A stretch of 64,000 nt of DNA from Trinickia dinghuensis (GTDB taxonomy: Bacteria > Pseudomonadota > Gammaproteobacteria > Burkholderiales > Burkholderiaceae). The stretch covers positions 827,888 to 891,887 of the forward strand of contig NZ_QRGA01000001.1 of the NCBI RefSeq assembly GCF_003367175.1. Reading direction: 5' to 3'. How positions within the stretch are numbered: position 1 is the first letter of the stretch; each line of letters starts with the position of its first letter. Of the stretch, positions 7,926 through 16,988 are shown one piece after another. The notes beneath the pieces are model-generated. The model ran no database searches. It worked only from the letters and a program-made list of their open reading frames with translations, and was not told the origin of the DNA. A program made the position numbers and the translations under genes.

Positions 7926-7963
7926 CGCGTGAGGACGCGCAACGCGGTTACCGTCCTCACGCG
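7926..7963. terminator. Bidirectional hairpin between convergent genes
   Basis: A perfect 12-pair stem, CGCGTGAGGACG / CGTCCTCACGCG, lies exactly between the convergent LysE exporter and aldo/keto reductase genes. No clear T-run on either side. Confidence 0.6.
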
Positions 7964-7970
7964 AACTACA

Positions 7971-8957
7971 TCACCACTGATGATGCACAAACGGCGCGAT
8001 CTTCTCCAGGTACAGCGTGCGCAGGGCAGTCATAGCAGCATCTGTTAGAGGCGGCAGATCGCTCGCCGTACAATTTGCCTTGGCTTGCTCCGGATTCTTT
8101 GCACCCGGGATGACGGTCGTCACACCCTGATTCATCAAAATCCAGCGCAGCGCAAACTGCGCCATCGTGACGTTGCTCGGGACAAACGGACGGATCTCGT
8201 CCACTGCCTTGAGCGCCACGTCATAAGGGACGCCGGCAAACGTCTCGCCCTTGTCGAAGGCTTGACCATCGCGATTGAAGTGGCGATGGTCGTCGGTTGC
8301 GAACGTCGTGTTGCCCGTCATCTTCCCGGTTAGCAGGCCCGATGCAAGCGGCACGCGGACAATGACGGCAATCTCTCTGGCCCGTGCCTCGCGCATGAAA
8401 AGATCGGCCGGCCGCTGCCGGAAGATGTTGTAAATGATCTGTACCGACTTGACGCCCGGATATTCGATCGCCTTGAGACCTTCCTCGGCTTTCTCTACCG
8501 ACACCCCATAGTTCCGGATCTTCCCCGAAGCGACCATGGCATCCATGGCCTCGAAGACTTCAGGCCGATAGTAGACCTCCGTCGGCGGGCAATGGAGCTG
8601 GACCAGATCGAGGCAGTCGGTATCCAAGTTCTTCAGGGACCGGTCTACGAACGCATTCAGATTGGCGCTGTTATAGCCCTCACTCACATGAGGGTCGAGC
8701 CGACGGCCCGCCTTTGTCGCGATGAACGGCCGCGGTCCGCCTCGTTCCTTGAGCACGGCTGCGATGATCCGCTCCGAGCGTCCATCGCCGTAGACATCGG
8801 CCGTGTCGATGAAGGTCGTACCGCTATCGAGCGCCGCATGCAGCGCGGCTTTTGCGTCGGCCTCCGGAACGTCGCCCCACGAGCCGCCGATCGCCCAAGC
8901 GCCGAACCCGATCTCCGAAACGACTTTTCCTGTCTGCCCAAATGGCCGTTGATTCAT
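7971..8957 (-). CDS. Aldo/keto reductase
   Basis: A 328-residue NADPH-dependent oxidoreductase of the (beta/alpha)8 AKR fold. Visible features are GFGAWAIGGSWG, the catalytic Asp/Tyr segment FIDTADVYGDGRSE (D51, Y56), the catalytic Lys in IATKAGRR (K82) and His in LVQLHCPP (H123), and a C-terminal IPGAKNPEQ cofactor loop. A GGAAAGGAAAG tract precedes the ATG. It follows the SDR gene by 18 bases on the same strand, so the two form an operon opposite the LysR gene at 9869. Confidence 0.92.
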   Translation of the reverse strand: MNQRPFGQTGKVVSEIGFGAWAIGGSWGDVPEADAKAALHAALDSGTTFIDTADVYGDGRSERIIAAVLKERGGPRPFIATKAGRRLDPHVSEGYNSANLNAFVDRSLKNLDTDCLDLVQLHCPPTEVYYRPEVFEAMDAMVASGKIRNYGVSVEKAEEGLKAIEYPGVKSVQIIYNIFRQRPADLFMREARAREIAVIVRVPLASGLLTGKMTGNTTFATDDHRHFNRDGQAFDKGETFAGVPYDVALKAVDEIRPFVPSNVTMAQFALRWILMNQGVTTVIPGAKNPEQAKANCTASDLPPLTDAAMTALRTLYLEKIAPFVHHQW

Positions 8958-8975
8958 TGTCTTTCCTTTCCTCTT

Positions 8976-9749
8976 TCAAGGCATGAGTTGTCCGCCGTTC
9001 ACTTCGATGACCTGACCGGTGATGTACCCGGACATGGCGGGAGACGCCAGGAAAAGGAACGCGCCCACGCATTCCTCCGGCAAACCTTCTCTCCCCATGG
9101 GCACCGAAGCGGCTTGCGACGCGAAAATATCGGGCGGTGTGTATCTGTCGTGGAAGGGTGTCTGGATCAGCCCCGGCGCCACCGCGTTGACTCGAATTCC
9201 GTCGCCGACGAATTCCTTTGCCTGGCCGCGAGTCAAGCTGCTGACAAAGCTTTTCGTCGCCGCGTAAAGCACGGCCCCTGATCCGCCACCCGTGCGTGCT
9301 GCGATGGACGACGTGTTGATGATGTAGCCCTTGGATTGCTTGAGATGCGGGTAGGCCGCCAAGGTCGCGTCCCAGACCGAACGGACGTTGAGGTTGACGA
9401 CCTCGTCGAAGTGGCTTTCCGGCATCGCCGTCGTCTTGATCCGCCCCAACATGCCGCCGGCGTTGTTGATCAGCCCGTCGAGCCCGCCCAGCATTTCGGC
9501 CGCGGCCTCCACGACACGTGACGCACTGCCGGGCTCGCTGAGATCGCCCTGGACGAGCTTGATCCGCTCGGGTGATTCAGCCCGCAGCGCTTGCGCGGCC
9601 GCCTCGCTCTGGTTGTAGTGAGCGATTACTTGCGCGCCTTGCGCCGCGAATGCGCGAACCACCGCTGCTCCGATTCCCGTGGAGCCGCCGGTGACCAGAA
9701 CCCGCGTGCCGTTGAGATCGCCAATCCGCATGTGCTCGAAGCTCGGCAT
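8976..9749 (-). CDS. Short-chain dehydrogenase/reductase (SDR)
   Basis: A 257-residue classical SDR: TGGSTGIGAAV (NAD(P) loop, residues ~20-30), NNAGG, catalytic Ser in NTSSIAA and YAATK (Y-x3-K), and C-terminal YITGQVIEVNGGQ. The true start is the ATG at 9749 with GAGGAGGAA directly upstream. The open frame extends 38 codons further into the LysR control region without support. It is first gene of the SDR-AKR operon and divergent from a LysR regulator. Substrate unknown. Confidence 0.92.
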   Translation of the reverse strand: MPSFEHMRIGDLNGTRVLVTGGSTGIGAAVVRAFAAQGAQVIAHYNQSEAAAQALRAESPERIKLVQGDLSEPGSASRVVEAAAEMLGGLDGLINNAGGMLGRIKTTAMPESHFDEVVNLNVRSVWDATLAAYPHLKQSKGYIINTSSIAARTGGGSGAVLYAATKSFVSSLTRGQAKEFVGDGIRVNAVAPGLIQTPFHDRYTPPDIFASQAASVPMGREGLPEECVGAFLFLASPAMSGYITGQVIEVNGGQLMP

Positions 9750-9831
9750 ACATTCCTCCTCGATGAGATCGAACCGCAGGCCGCGCACCGTTCCAGTGCC
9801 GGCCGGATACGAATGATTGCACGGTATAGAA

Positions 9832-9869
9832 TGAATGAAATTCACTGAGTAGATGAACCACATTCACTG
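9832..9869. promoter_or_regulatory. Putative LysR operator between SDR and LysR genes
   Basis: TGAATGAAATTCA (9832-9844) is an inverted repeat of the T-N11-A type, and ATTCACTG occurs at 9840-9847 and again at 9862-9869. The site overlaps the likely start region of the LysR gene, suggesting autoregulation. Pattern only. Confidence 0.45.
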
Positions 9870-10813
9870 TGTCAAAGACAGATCGGATCGACTTCGCGGA
9901 CCTGAAATCATTCCTGACGATCGTCAGGTGTCGCAGCTTCAGGCTCGCCGCGATCGAGTTGGGGCAGACACCATCGGCTATCAGCCACGCCATGCGCCGA
10001 TTGGAGGACCGTCTCGGCGCAAAGCTGTTGAACAGGACGAGCAGGGCAGTGTCCGCCACCGCCGCGGGGCAGGACCTAGCTGCGCGGTTGGAAGACGGGT
10101 TCAATCAGATCGGCTCCGCACTCGAGACATTCGAAGCGCCCGGCACGGCGCGACTCGGAGAGATTCGGCTGAACGTCTTTGCCGATGCCGCCCACTTGCT
10201 CATTGCGCCCGCGCTGCCGGAGTTCGTGCGCCGGTGTCCCGAAGTGCGGCTTACCGTTGTGGTCGAGAACCGACCCATCGACATCGTGGCTGAGGGTTAC
10301 GATGCGGGCATTCGATACGGCCACTACGTTCCCGAAGACATGGTGGCGGTGCCGCTGACTGGTCCGCAACGGTGGGTCATGGCCGCTTCGCCCGCTTATC
10401 TCGAGCGGCATGGCACGCCTCGCCGGCCCGGCGATCTGTCGAACCACCATTGCCTGCAGCTCTTGCTCGGCGACAATTCGAGCTACCGATGGGAAATCAA
10501 CGATGCGGGAGAATCTAGGCGCCTGGGCGTGCCCGGTCCGCTCACGATCAACGACACGGCCACCACGATCAGCGCGTGCAAGGCGGGTTTGGGAATTGCG
10601 TACTTGCTCGAAGCCCGGATTGCCGGAGAACTGGAGCGGGGCGAATTGCAGATCGTGCTGAAGAAGAATGCCTATCTCGAGGATCCGTTTCATATTTACT
10701 ACAGCAGTCGCCGCTACAATCACCCGGCGCTGCTTACATTGGTCAACATCATTCGGGAACAGCAGTCGCTTCCCAAGCTCGCGGGCACGAGGCCGGCGAA
10801 CCGAAGGCAATAG
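9869..10813 (+). CDS. LysR family transcriptional regulator, GTG start
   Basis: A 314-residue LysR protein, HTH in residues ~8-66 (FRLAAIELGQTPSAISHAMRRLE), effector domain ~95-295 including FADAAHLLIAPALPEF and the YDAGIRYG motif typical of the subgroup that controls neighbouring dehydrogenases. The start is the GTG at 9869. It is divergent from the SDR-AKR operon, which is its likely target. Confidence 0.9.
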   Translation: MSKTDRIDFADLKSFLTIVRCRSFRLAAIELGQTPSAISHAMRRLEDRLGAKLLNRTSRAVSATAAGQDLAARLEDGFNQIGSALETFEAPGTARLGEIRLNVFADAAHLLIAPALPEFVRRCPEVRLTVVVENRPIDIVAEGYDAGIRYGHYVPEDMVAVPLTGPQRWVMAASPAYLERHGTPRRPGDLSNHHCLQLLLGDNSSYRWEINDAGESRRLGVPGPLTINDTATTISACKAGLGIAYLLEARIAGELERGELQIVLKKNAYLEDPFHIYYSSRRYNHPALLTLVNIIREQQSLPKLAGTRPANRRQ

Positions 10814-10904
10814 ATTGGATGCGTAGTGTGTTTTCACGGGCGCGCTTGCACTGGTGCTCCAGGACAAGCGCGCAGCCAAACCCCTGCATGGAGGACGAAG
10901 CGCA

Positions 10905-12083
10905 ATGGCGCCCAACGCCCTGATGATCGGCACGGCAGCCGCCGTATTGCTGTCGTATTGGTTCAACCATCTGTCGCGCAGCTACCGAGTGCCGTCAGTG
11001 ATGCTGCTGTTGCTGGCCGGCGTGCTGGTGCGCGTGGCTACCCACGCCTATCACGCTACGGTCGCTCTGCCCCAAGCATTGATATCGACGCTGGGAACCG
11101 CGGGCTTGGTGCTGATCGTGCTCGAGGGCGCATTGGATTTGCGTCTAGACCTTGGGCGTCGCCGCTTTCTTTTGTCGACCTTCGGTGCCGCGGCGTTGGG
11201 TGTCGGCCTCACGACGGTTGCATTGGGTGTGATGATGTCGGCGGTATTCGGCCTGCCGATGCCTTTGGCCTTGCTGGCCGGGGCGCCCTTCGGCGTCATC
11301 AGCAGTTCCGTTGCGATTCCCACCTCCGAGATGCTCAATCGCGACGAGCGCGAGTTCGTGATCTATGAGAGTTCGTGGTCCGACATTCTCGGTGTCATGC
11401 TTTTCAACGCGCTGCTGGTGGCATCGATGGGCGGCACCGTCGCCTTGCACTTGATCGGAGGCGGCTTCGCCGTGCTCGCGCTTGGCGTGGCCGTCGCGTT
11501 GGGGGTGTATTGGCTGGTCGGCAACCTCGAAGGGAACGTCAAGTTCATTCCCGTGTTGTCGGCGCTGATCCTCGTGTATGCGCTGGCCGATGCGATGCAC
11601 TTGTCGCCTTTGCTGATCGTGCTGATTCTCGGTTTGACGCTGAACAATTCGCAGTTGCTCCACGGGATCCGCTGGTTGCGATGGATGCACAACGACGCAC
11701 TCGAAAGCGAGCTCGAGCGCCTCAAGCACCTCACCGCGGAGCTGACGTTTTTTGTGCGCACGTTTTTCTTCTTGTTGCTTGGCTACACCACCGACATCAC
11801 GACGCTCGTCGATCCTCATGCCTGGCTCTACGCGATCGTCATCGTCGTGCTTGTCTTCGCGCTCAGGTGGCCCGCTCTCCGGCTCACCACGGGCCCCGGA
11901 AAACGACAAGCGCTTTGGATAGCGCCGCGGGGCCTCATTACCGCAACCCTCTTTTTCAGTCTCCCCACCAGAGTCTCGACGCTGTTGCCCTCGGCCACCC
12001 TCGTGCTGGTGGTGTTGATCACGGGCGTCGTGATGTCGCTGGGTCTTAAGCTCGAGGAGCGGGGGGCGCTCGGCAGCACGTGA
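10905..12083 (+). CDS. Cation:proton antiporter (Na+/H+ exchanger superfamily)
   Basis: A 392-residue membrane protein with 11-13 hydrophobic segments of the CPA1/NhaP-like Na_H_Exchanger family. It has the unwound-helix region GAPFGVISSSVAIP and the ion-site helix YESSWSDILGVMLFN. The ND or DD pair common in the ion site is SD here, so ion specificity is uncertain. A charged cytoplasmic loop (ESELERLKH) separates the two halves. The start at 10905 follows GGAGG. An upstream in-frame start is less likely. Role: pH or monovalent cation homeostasis. Confidence 0.82.
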   Translation: MAPNALMIGTAAAVLLSYWFNHLSRSYRVPSVMLLLLAGVLVRVATHAYHATVALPQALISTLGTAGLVLIVLEGALDLRLDLGRRRFLLSTFGAAALGVGLTTVALGVMMSAVFGLPMPLALLAGAPFGVISSSVAIPTSEMLNRDEREFVIYESSWSDILGVMLFNALLVASMGGTVALHLIGGGFAVLALGVAVALGVYWLVGNLEGNVKFIPVLSALILVYALADAMHLSPLLIVLILGLTLNNSQLLHGIRWLRWMHNDALESELERLKHLTAELTFFVRTFFFLLLGYTTDITTLVDPHAWLYAIVIVVLVFALRWPALRLTTGPGKRQALWIAPRGLITATLFFSLPTRVSTLLPSATLVLVVLITGVVMSLGLKLEERGALGST

Positions 12084-12091
12084 TTGTCGAA

Positions 12092-12114
12092 CAGCCGCAG
12101 AGGGGCAGCGGCTG
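12092..12114. terminator. Hairpin between convergent antiporter and cyclase genes
   Basis: CAGCCGC / GCGGCTG seven-pair stem with a nine-base loop in the 42-base gap between convergent genes. No T-run visible. Confidence 0.4.
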
Positions 12115-12125
12115 CACGCCTAGAA

Positions 12126-13208
12126 TCAAACTTCGTCAACGCCGCTCGTGACGCCATGCCTCGCTTTTTGACGTGATCGCTTTGCGCGGTACATCGCGGC
12201 GTCGGCAAGCTCCAGGGCTTCATCGACTGTAGCCACGCGCACTGCCACAACGCCGGCGCTTACGCCTTGAAAGGCAACATGCGCACCGTCGAGCGAGTAG
12301 ATGCCGGCCGTAGTTTCCGCCGCGCGGATAGCAAGGGAAGCCGCCGCGTGTTCGGCTTCCAACTCCTCCGCGGGACCCGGCCCGACAACAGCGAACTCGT
12401 CCCCGCCAATTCTCGCCAGCATGTCCGAATCTCGAGCCACCCGCGAAAGGCGCAATGCGCACTCGCGCAGCAAAACGTCTCCCATGAGGTGTCCATGTTG
12501 GTCGTTGACCTCTTTGAACCCGTCAAGGTCGAAGATGCCAACAACGACGGAAGAGCCTTCGCGTGCGGCGCGCGCTAGCAACCGGCCCAGTTCATCGCGC
12601 AGCGCACGACGATTTGGAAGCTCTGTCAACGAATCGGTGAGCGCATGTCGGGTCAGGCGTTCGTTGGCGCGACGGAGGGCTTCGAGTAGGCGCTCGCGCT
12701 CGATGTGCTGGGCAATGAGCTTCGAAAACAGGTTCAATGTACTTCGCGCCCGAGGCCCGAGCTTCCTGCTGCGCTGGCTCGCGGCACACAGCGTGCCGAT
12801 CACTTGGCCGTCGCTATCGCGGACAGGAGCGGACGCATACGTTTGGATACCGAGCGCAGCGGCAGCTTGGGAGTCGCCCCACACTTCGGCAACATTGCTC
12901 ACAACCGGAAGGCCTTGTTCGAGACAGCGCTTGCACAGCGTATCGGACCACGGAACGGTCAGTCCCTCAGGCATCTGGAGTTGGCCGGTATTGTGCGAAA
13001 TCATGATGGACTGGACCGCACGCTCCAGATCGATTGAAGTCAGATATGTCGACTCGAGTCCCGTTACCGCCTGCAGCATTTCCAGCAGCGGCCGCGTAAG
13101 CGCGTCCAGCGTGTCCGCCGCCGCGACAGTCGCCGACAGCTTCTCAAGCATTGCCTCCATCAACCTCTCCGTACCCGAAAAAAATGGTGTCAATCTAGCG
13201 GCAGTCAT
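12126..13208 (-). CDS. GAF-GGDEF diguanylate cyclase
   Basis: A 360-residue soluble signalling protein. Residues ~20-165 form a GAF sensor domain (LCKRCLEQGLPVVSNVAEVWGD is typical of GAF domains of this group). Residues ~180-345 form a GGDEF domain with RIGGDEFAV intact and FDLDGFKEVNDQHGH for metal and substrate binding, so it should make cyclic-di-GMP from GTP. No RxxD inhibitory site is evident before GGDEF. Met17 and Met20 are alternative starts. Convergent with the antiporter. Confidence 0.92.
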   Translation of the reverse strand: MTAARLTPFFSGTERLMEAMLEKLSATVAAADTLDALTRPLLEMLQAVTGLESTYLTSIDLERAVQSIMISHNTGQLQMPEGLTVPWSDTLCKRCLEQGLPVVSNVAEVWGDSQAAAALGIQTYASAPVRDSDGQVIGTLCAASQRSRKLGPRARSTLNLFSKLIAQHIERERLLEALRRANERLTRHALTDSLTELPNRRALRDELGRLLARAAREGSSVVVGIFDLDGFKEVNDQHGHLMGDVLLRECALRLSRVARDSDMLARIGGDEFAVVGPGPAEELEAEHAAASLAIRAAETTAGIYSLDGAHVAFQGVSAGVVAVRVATVDEALELADAAMYRAKRSRQKARHGVTSGVDEV

Positions 13209-13372
13209 TCTCTTTGACGGATTCCAACATCAATCGTTGCCGGCCCGTTTTCTTTAGCTGCACGCGCTTTGAGTAAACACTGATCTCGACAAAAGATTGG
13301 CGGCCAGTGCGACGCAACGAGTCCAATGATGAACGGAGAAGCGGCGCTATGTCCATCGAGTGCCGCCCTAGC

Positions 13373-14350
13373 TCATAGCCACCCCGCCGCCTTGAAGCGC
13401 CACCACAAGATCACGTCGATCCCAAGCATTGCCGCGAGGCAAATCGGATAGCCGTACGCGTAGTGAAGTTCGGGGATGCTCTGGAAATTCATGCCGTAGA
13501 TGCCGGCGATCATAGTCGGCACGGCGAACAGCGCTGCGAACGCACCCAGACGTTTAGTCACTTCGTTCTCGGCGAGCGAGATCATGCCGAGGTTCACCTG
13601 GATCGCCGTCACGGTCATTTCGCGCCGGCCTTCGATCGTTTTCACGATGCGCTCGAGGTGGTCGTAGACGTCGCGGAAGTATGCCCCCATGCCCGCGCAG
13701 ACCTGAGGGATGCGGCCGCCCGTCAGCTTGGCGACGCTCTCGACCAACGGCGCGATATGGTGCTGGAGGGCCACGAGCCTGCGCTTCAACGAATACAGAT
13801 CTTCGATGATTGCGCGTGAGGCCGCAAGGCTGTGTTTCTCGAAGATACGGTCTTCGATCTCCTCTAGCTTTGAACCGAGCGCTTGAAGGATGGGGAAGTA
13901 GCGGTCGACGACGCTGTCGATGAGCGCATAGAGCACGAAGCCGGAGCCTTGCTTCAGTAGATCCGGTTGTTGTTCGCAGCGCGAGCGGACCTCTTGGAAG
14001 CCCTGTTGTGTCCGATTACGAACCGAAAGCACGTAATTGCCGCCCACGAAGACATCGACTTCGCCGATTTGCAATTCGTTGTCGTCGTCCATCTCGATCG
14101 TGTGCAGTACGGCGAACAACGACTCGCCGTATTCCTCGATCTTCGGGTGTTGGTGCCCGTGCTGAACGTCTTCGATCGCGAGCTCATGCAGCCCGAACTC
14201 TTCCTTCATCTTTTCGAGTTCTTCGGGCTCCGGGTCCTTCAGCGCGACCCAGACAAAGCAGTCTGGTTTGGCGATGTAATCGCTGATGTCGTCGATCTTG
14301 ACGTCGGCGAGCTTGTTGCCGTCCTGGTATGCGGCGCAGTTGATCAGCAT
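13373..14350 (-). CDS. CorA family magnesium/divalent cation transporter
   Basis: A 325-residue CorA protein: acidic cytoplasmic N-terminal domain, long stalk helix, and two C-terminal transmembrane helices. The essential GMN motif is present (GIYGMNF near residue 285), followed by the second helix and a short basic tail (WWRFKAAGWL). It mediates Mg2+ (or Co2+/Ni2+) entry as a pentamer. It stands alone, with only pseudogene debris behind its start. Confidence 0.93.
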   Translation of the reverse strand: MLINCAAYQDGNKLADVKIDDISDYIAKPDCFVWVALKDPEPEELEKMKEEFGLHELAIEDVQHGHQHPKIEEYGESLFAVLHTIEMDDDNELQIGEVDVFVGGNYVLSVRNRTQQGFQEVRSRCEQQPDLLKQGSGFVLYALIDSVVDRYFPILQALGSKLEEIEDRIFEKHSLAASRAIIEDLYSLKRRLVALQHHIAPLVESVAKLTGGRIPQVCAGMGAYFRDVYDHLERIVKTIEGRREMTVTAIQVNLGMISLAENEVTKRLGAFAALFAVPTMIAGIYGMNFQSIPELHYAYGYPICLAAMLGIDVILWWRFKAAGWL

Positions 14351-14422
14351 GTGTGGAAACCTTTGCAGCGAGCGCGGATTGTTCGGAGCCCGTCGGGAAA
14401 CCGATGCTACCGCAGGCGGGCG

Positions 14423-14545
14423 TCAATCTGCTTGCGAGAGTTGAAATACGTTCCCGGCGGGATCTTCACCGTCGGGCTCCCCCTACGCGACGCAGCGCAA
14501 GTTCTAGGCCTCCTGCGTCGAGGACAGCCCCTCGCCGCTGATCAC
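14423..14545 (-). pseudogene. VOC/glyoxalase gene remnant with frameshift
   Basis: The reverse strand encodes [14 protein letters not shown] in one frame and EDPAGNVFQLSQAD plus a stop in another, which together read like the last third of a VOC-family protein (x-DP-x-GN-x-FQL). Stops interrupt each single frame. This is a frameshifted fragment with no start. Confidence 0.5.
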
Positions 14546-14554
14546 GGCAGGGGT

Positions 14555-14737
14555 GACCGACGAATCGTCGCGCCGGTCGACCCACGGAATACCGCCAGCA
14601 TGCGGTTGTTCGAATCGTTGGGCTTCCGCAAGGAAGCCCATCATGTCGAAAGCCTTTGGTTCCGAGGCGAGTGGGCTGATGACGTTATTTTTGCGTTGCT
14701 TGCGCGTGAGCGGTTTGGGGCGCGACGAGCGGATTAG
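14555..14737 (+). pseudogene. C-terminal fragment of a GNAT (RimJ/RimL-type) acetyltransferase
   Basis: The forward strand reads IVAPVDPRNTASMRLFESLG, then FRKEAHHVESLWFRGEWADD and a final LLARE. The N-x-ASMRLFE-x-LGF stretch is the conserved acetyl-CoA-binding end of RimJ/RimL-like N-acetyltransferases. The N-terminal two thirds are absent and the left end runs into the VOC remnant, so it is a truncated pseudogene. Confidence 0.65.
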
Positions 14738-15529
14738 TCAAGGCAGATCGAGAAGCGTATTGGCGAGCCTTCTATAGAACCATACCAAGCACGTCGAACC
14801 GACGATCAGGCCCACGGGAAGCGTCAGCGATTGGCCAACCGCGACCCAATAGGGTAGAGCCGCGCTGAAGAAGGTCCTGCCGAAGAGGAAATACGCTCCG
14901 AGAATCAGCGCGATTGCACAAATCTGAATCGGCAGCGCGGTCAAGAGATGAGAAAGGCCGATTCTCCAGACGTGTCCGCGCGTATCGTGCCACGACGCGC
15001 GCCAGCCGCCGGTCCTTCCGATGGCAACGTGGCAGAACAGTAGGCTGAGCCGAGTCCAAAGGATCGTGACGAGGCATACCGCGACGACACCGCCGACGAT
15101 CCACACAAAGGATCGCAAGACGCGACTCTCAAGTGAATGGGCCAGCAAAAATCCACCGCCGAACACCAATGCGAGTATCGCAATACAGATAATGACCAGC
15201 AGTAGTCCCACCCACAGATAGCGCCAGAATATTTTTCCAAACAACCAGCTGGCACTCGACTCGTGCTCTTCGAGCATAGCGTGCCGCATAACTTGGACCG
15301 GCAGCATGATCATCACGATGACCTTGACGAGCTCGAGGGCGAGACGGACGAGCCCGGACGTCAACGTAGCCGAGGGTGAGGGATGAACGCCATACTGAGT
15401 GATCGCGATCACACCGGAGGCTGCCAACACGACGATCGCCGCGATGACGGTTAGCGGGTTGTGCCGAACGAATCGGCCTCCTTGCAACCATGATTCCCAG
15501 ACGCACGACCCAAAGGTCAACTCTTCCAT
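14738..15529 (-). CDS. Unknown multi-pass membrane protein
   Basis: A 263-residue protein with about six hydrophobic segments (roughly residues 26-46, 62-82, 104-130, 140-162, 190-215, 225-250) and a short soluble N-terminus containing WESWLQGGRFVRHNP. I recognise no characterised family. Codon use is ordinary for the region. The start is at 15529, opposite a 380-base AT-rich non-coding stretch. Function unknown. Confidence 0.7.
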   Translation of the reverse strand: MEELTFGSCVWESWLQGGRFVRHNPLTVIAAIVVLAASGVIAITQYGVHPSPSATLTSGLVRLALELVKVIVMIMLPVQVMRHAMLEEHESSASWLFGKIFWRYLWVGLLLVIICIAILALVFGGGFLLAHSLESRVLRSFVWIVGGVVAVCLVTILWTRLSLLFCHVAIGRTGGWRASWHDTRGHVWRIGLSHLLTALPIQICAIALILGAYFLFGRTFFSAALPYWVAVGQSLTLPVGLIVGSTCLVWFYRRLANTLLDLP

Positions 15530-15910
15530 GTTTACCCCATTGCGCTCGTTAATGGTTTTATCTATTTGTTGACGTGCGGATACGAAGCTCGCGCACGGCG
15601 GTCTATCTTAGCGCAATGGGAGAGATATTCTGGATATTTATTCTCTTAAAAAACGACTCCGTCCAAAAAAATAAAAACGATCTAGTCAATCAAGGAAATC
15701 GATGCTAAAACTTGGTTGCTTGCGACGTTTGCGGCGAGTGACTTCCTCAAGAAAATCTTCGAATAACCCAGCGGGAAGTCGGGCAACTCGCCAAAGCAAA
15801 CGTAGCCCAGTCGCCGCAATCTCCAACGGTCTACAGAGCTAGCGGCTCGATCTTAGGACAAAGATGCAACACGGAAAGCCAAAAAGGGCAGACGACGCGA
15901 CGCAGCGCGC
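15530..15910. other. AT-rich intergenic region
   Basis: About 380 bases without a convincing gene. The segment 15620-15700 is clearly AT-rich (A-runs, TATTTATT), and presumably contains the promoter of the membrane protein gene. No repeat or RNA gene recognised. Confidence 0.6.
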
Positions 15911-16294
15911 TTAGCGCAATTGCTCCTCAACCGACTTGGTCAACGGAGAATCGACGTTACCGGTGTGCTTCGTCTGCACGGGCTCGATCAACATCACCCA
16001 GCATTCCTCGTCGGCGACAGGGTTGTGCTGCGTGCCGCGCGGCACCACGTGCATCGAACCGGCGGGCAGATTCACGACGCGCCCACCTTCGTATTCGATC
16101 TTCAGATGCCCGCGCACGATGAAGAACAACTCATCTTCGTTCGCATGATCGTGCCAGACGAACTGCCCGTGCAATTTCGCTACCTTCACATATTGATCGT
16201 TGACCTGCGCGACGATCTTCGGCGACCAGTATTCCGACACATCGGCGAACGCCGCTTCGATATCGAACGATTCGGCGAATAGATGGTTAGACAT
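15911..16294 (-). CDS. Single-domain cupin protein
   Basis: A 127-residue cupin. Metal-site motif one is WHDHANEDELFFIVRGHLKIE (H48, H50, E54 by family pattern) and motif two is LPAGSMHVVPRGTQHNP. Small proteins of this type bind a metal and act as isomerases, dioxygenases or sensors. The start at 16294 is set by GGAGGT just upstream. It follows the LysE gene by two bases, so the two are cotranscribed opposite a LysR gene. Confidence 0.88.
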   Translation of the reverse strand: MSNHLFAESFDIEAAFADVSEYWSPKIVAQVNDQYVKVAKLHGQFVWHDHANEDELFFIVRGHLKIEYEGGRVVNLPAGSMHVVPRGTQHNPVADEECWVMLIEPVQTKHTGNVDSPLTKSVEEQLR

Positions 16295-16296
16295 AC

Positions 16297-16887
16297 TTAC
16301 CTCCAAGTAGGAACGATGGACGCGGCCAGCAGCACACCCATCGCAAGATTGAGAATGCGCCAATGACGCGGCGTGCTAAAGAATCGTGCAATCAGTACGC
16401 CAAGCGAGCACCACAGCGTAAGCGAGGCGCACGCCGCCACGCCGAATGCTGCCGCGAGCAACAGAGCGAGCTTGTTTGGATTGGTCGCCAGCATTCCGAA
16501 AGATGCCGCTGCGCCGATCGTCATCGCCCAGCCCTTCGGATTTAGCCACAGCAGCAGGAAGCCGTTGACGAGTGTGATCGGGCGCGCAGGGCCCTCGCCT
16601 GCATTCGGCGGACCACTTCTCGCGATGCGCCACGCGAGCCAAAGCAGATACGCGGAGCCGAGTGCCTTCGCGGCGGTTTGCAGCGCGGGGATCGCCAGCA
16701 GCAGCCGACCGAGGCCAAGCGCCGCGACGCCTCCCAGCAGCCCAAGCCCAATTGCAATGCCGAGCATCAGCGGAATCGACCGCGTGAAACCGAAGCGCGC
16801 GCCGGACGCGGTGGCGAGCGTCGTCGCGCCGCCGGGCGTGAGGGTCGCGACGGCGACAAAGAGAAGCAAGGGCAGGATCGAGGTCAT
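16297..16887 (-). CDS. LysE family translocator
   Basis: A 196-residue inner-membrane exporter with six hydrophobic segments. TLTPGGATTLATASGARFGF is the LysE/RhtB N-terminal signature and LLWLNPKGWAMTIGA is the conserved central loop. The start at 16887 (MTSILPLLLF) is chosen because the hydrophobic domain begins there. Its stop codon TAA overlaps the ribosome-binding site of the cupin gene, indicating translational coupling. Likely exports an amino acid or analogue. Confidence 0.88.
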   Translation of the reverse strand: MTSILPLLLFVAVATLTPGGATTLATASGARFGFTRSIPLMLGIAIGLGLLGGVAALGLGRLLLAIPALQTAAKALGSAYLLWLAWRIARSGPPNAGEGPARPITLVNGFLLLWLNPKGWAMTIGAAASFGMLATNPNKLALLLAAAFGVAACASLTLWCSLGVLIARFFSTPRHWRILNLAMGVLLAASIVPTWR

Positions 16888-16988
16888 CGGCACGTATCCG
16901 CGTGGTCGAATCTTGCACTTTACGGATTGCCGACGCATCAGCAAAACCAATAATGTTGATGTCATCCATTACGGGACATAATGTGTCG

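Noticed and set aside
10826-12049. Alternative frames within the antiporter gene (e.g. 11145-11909 reverse)
   Set aside because: Low-complexity Arg/Gln-rich translations with no start signal; shadows.
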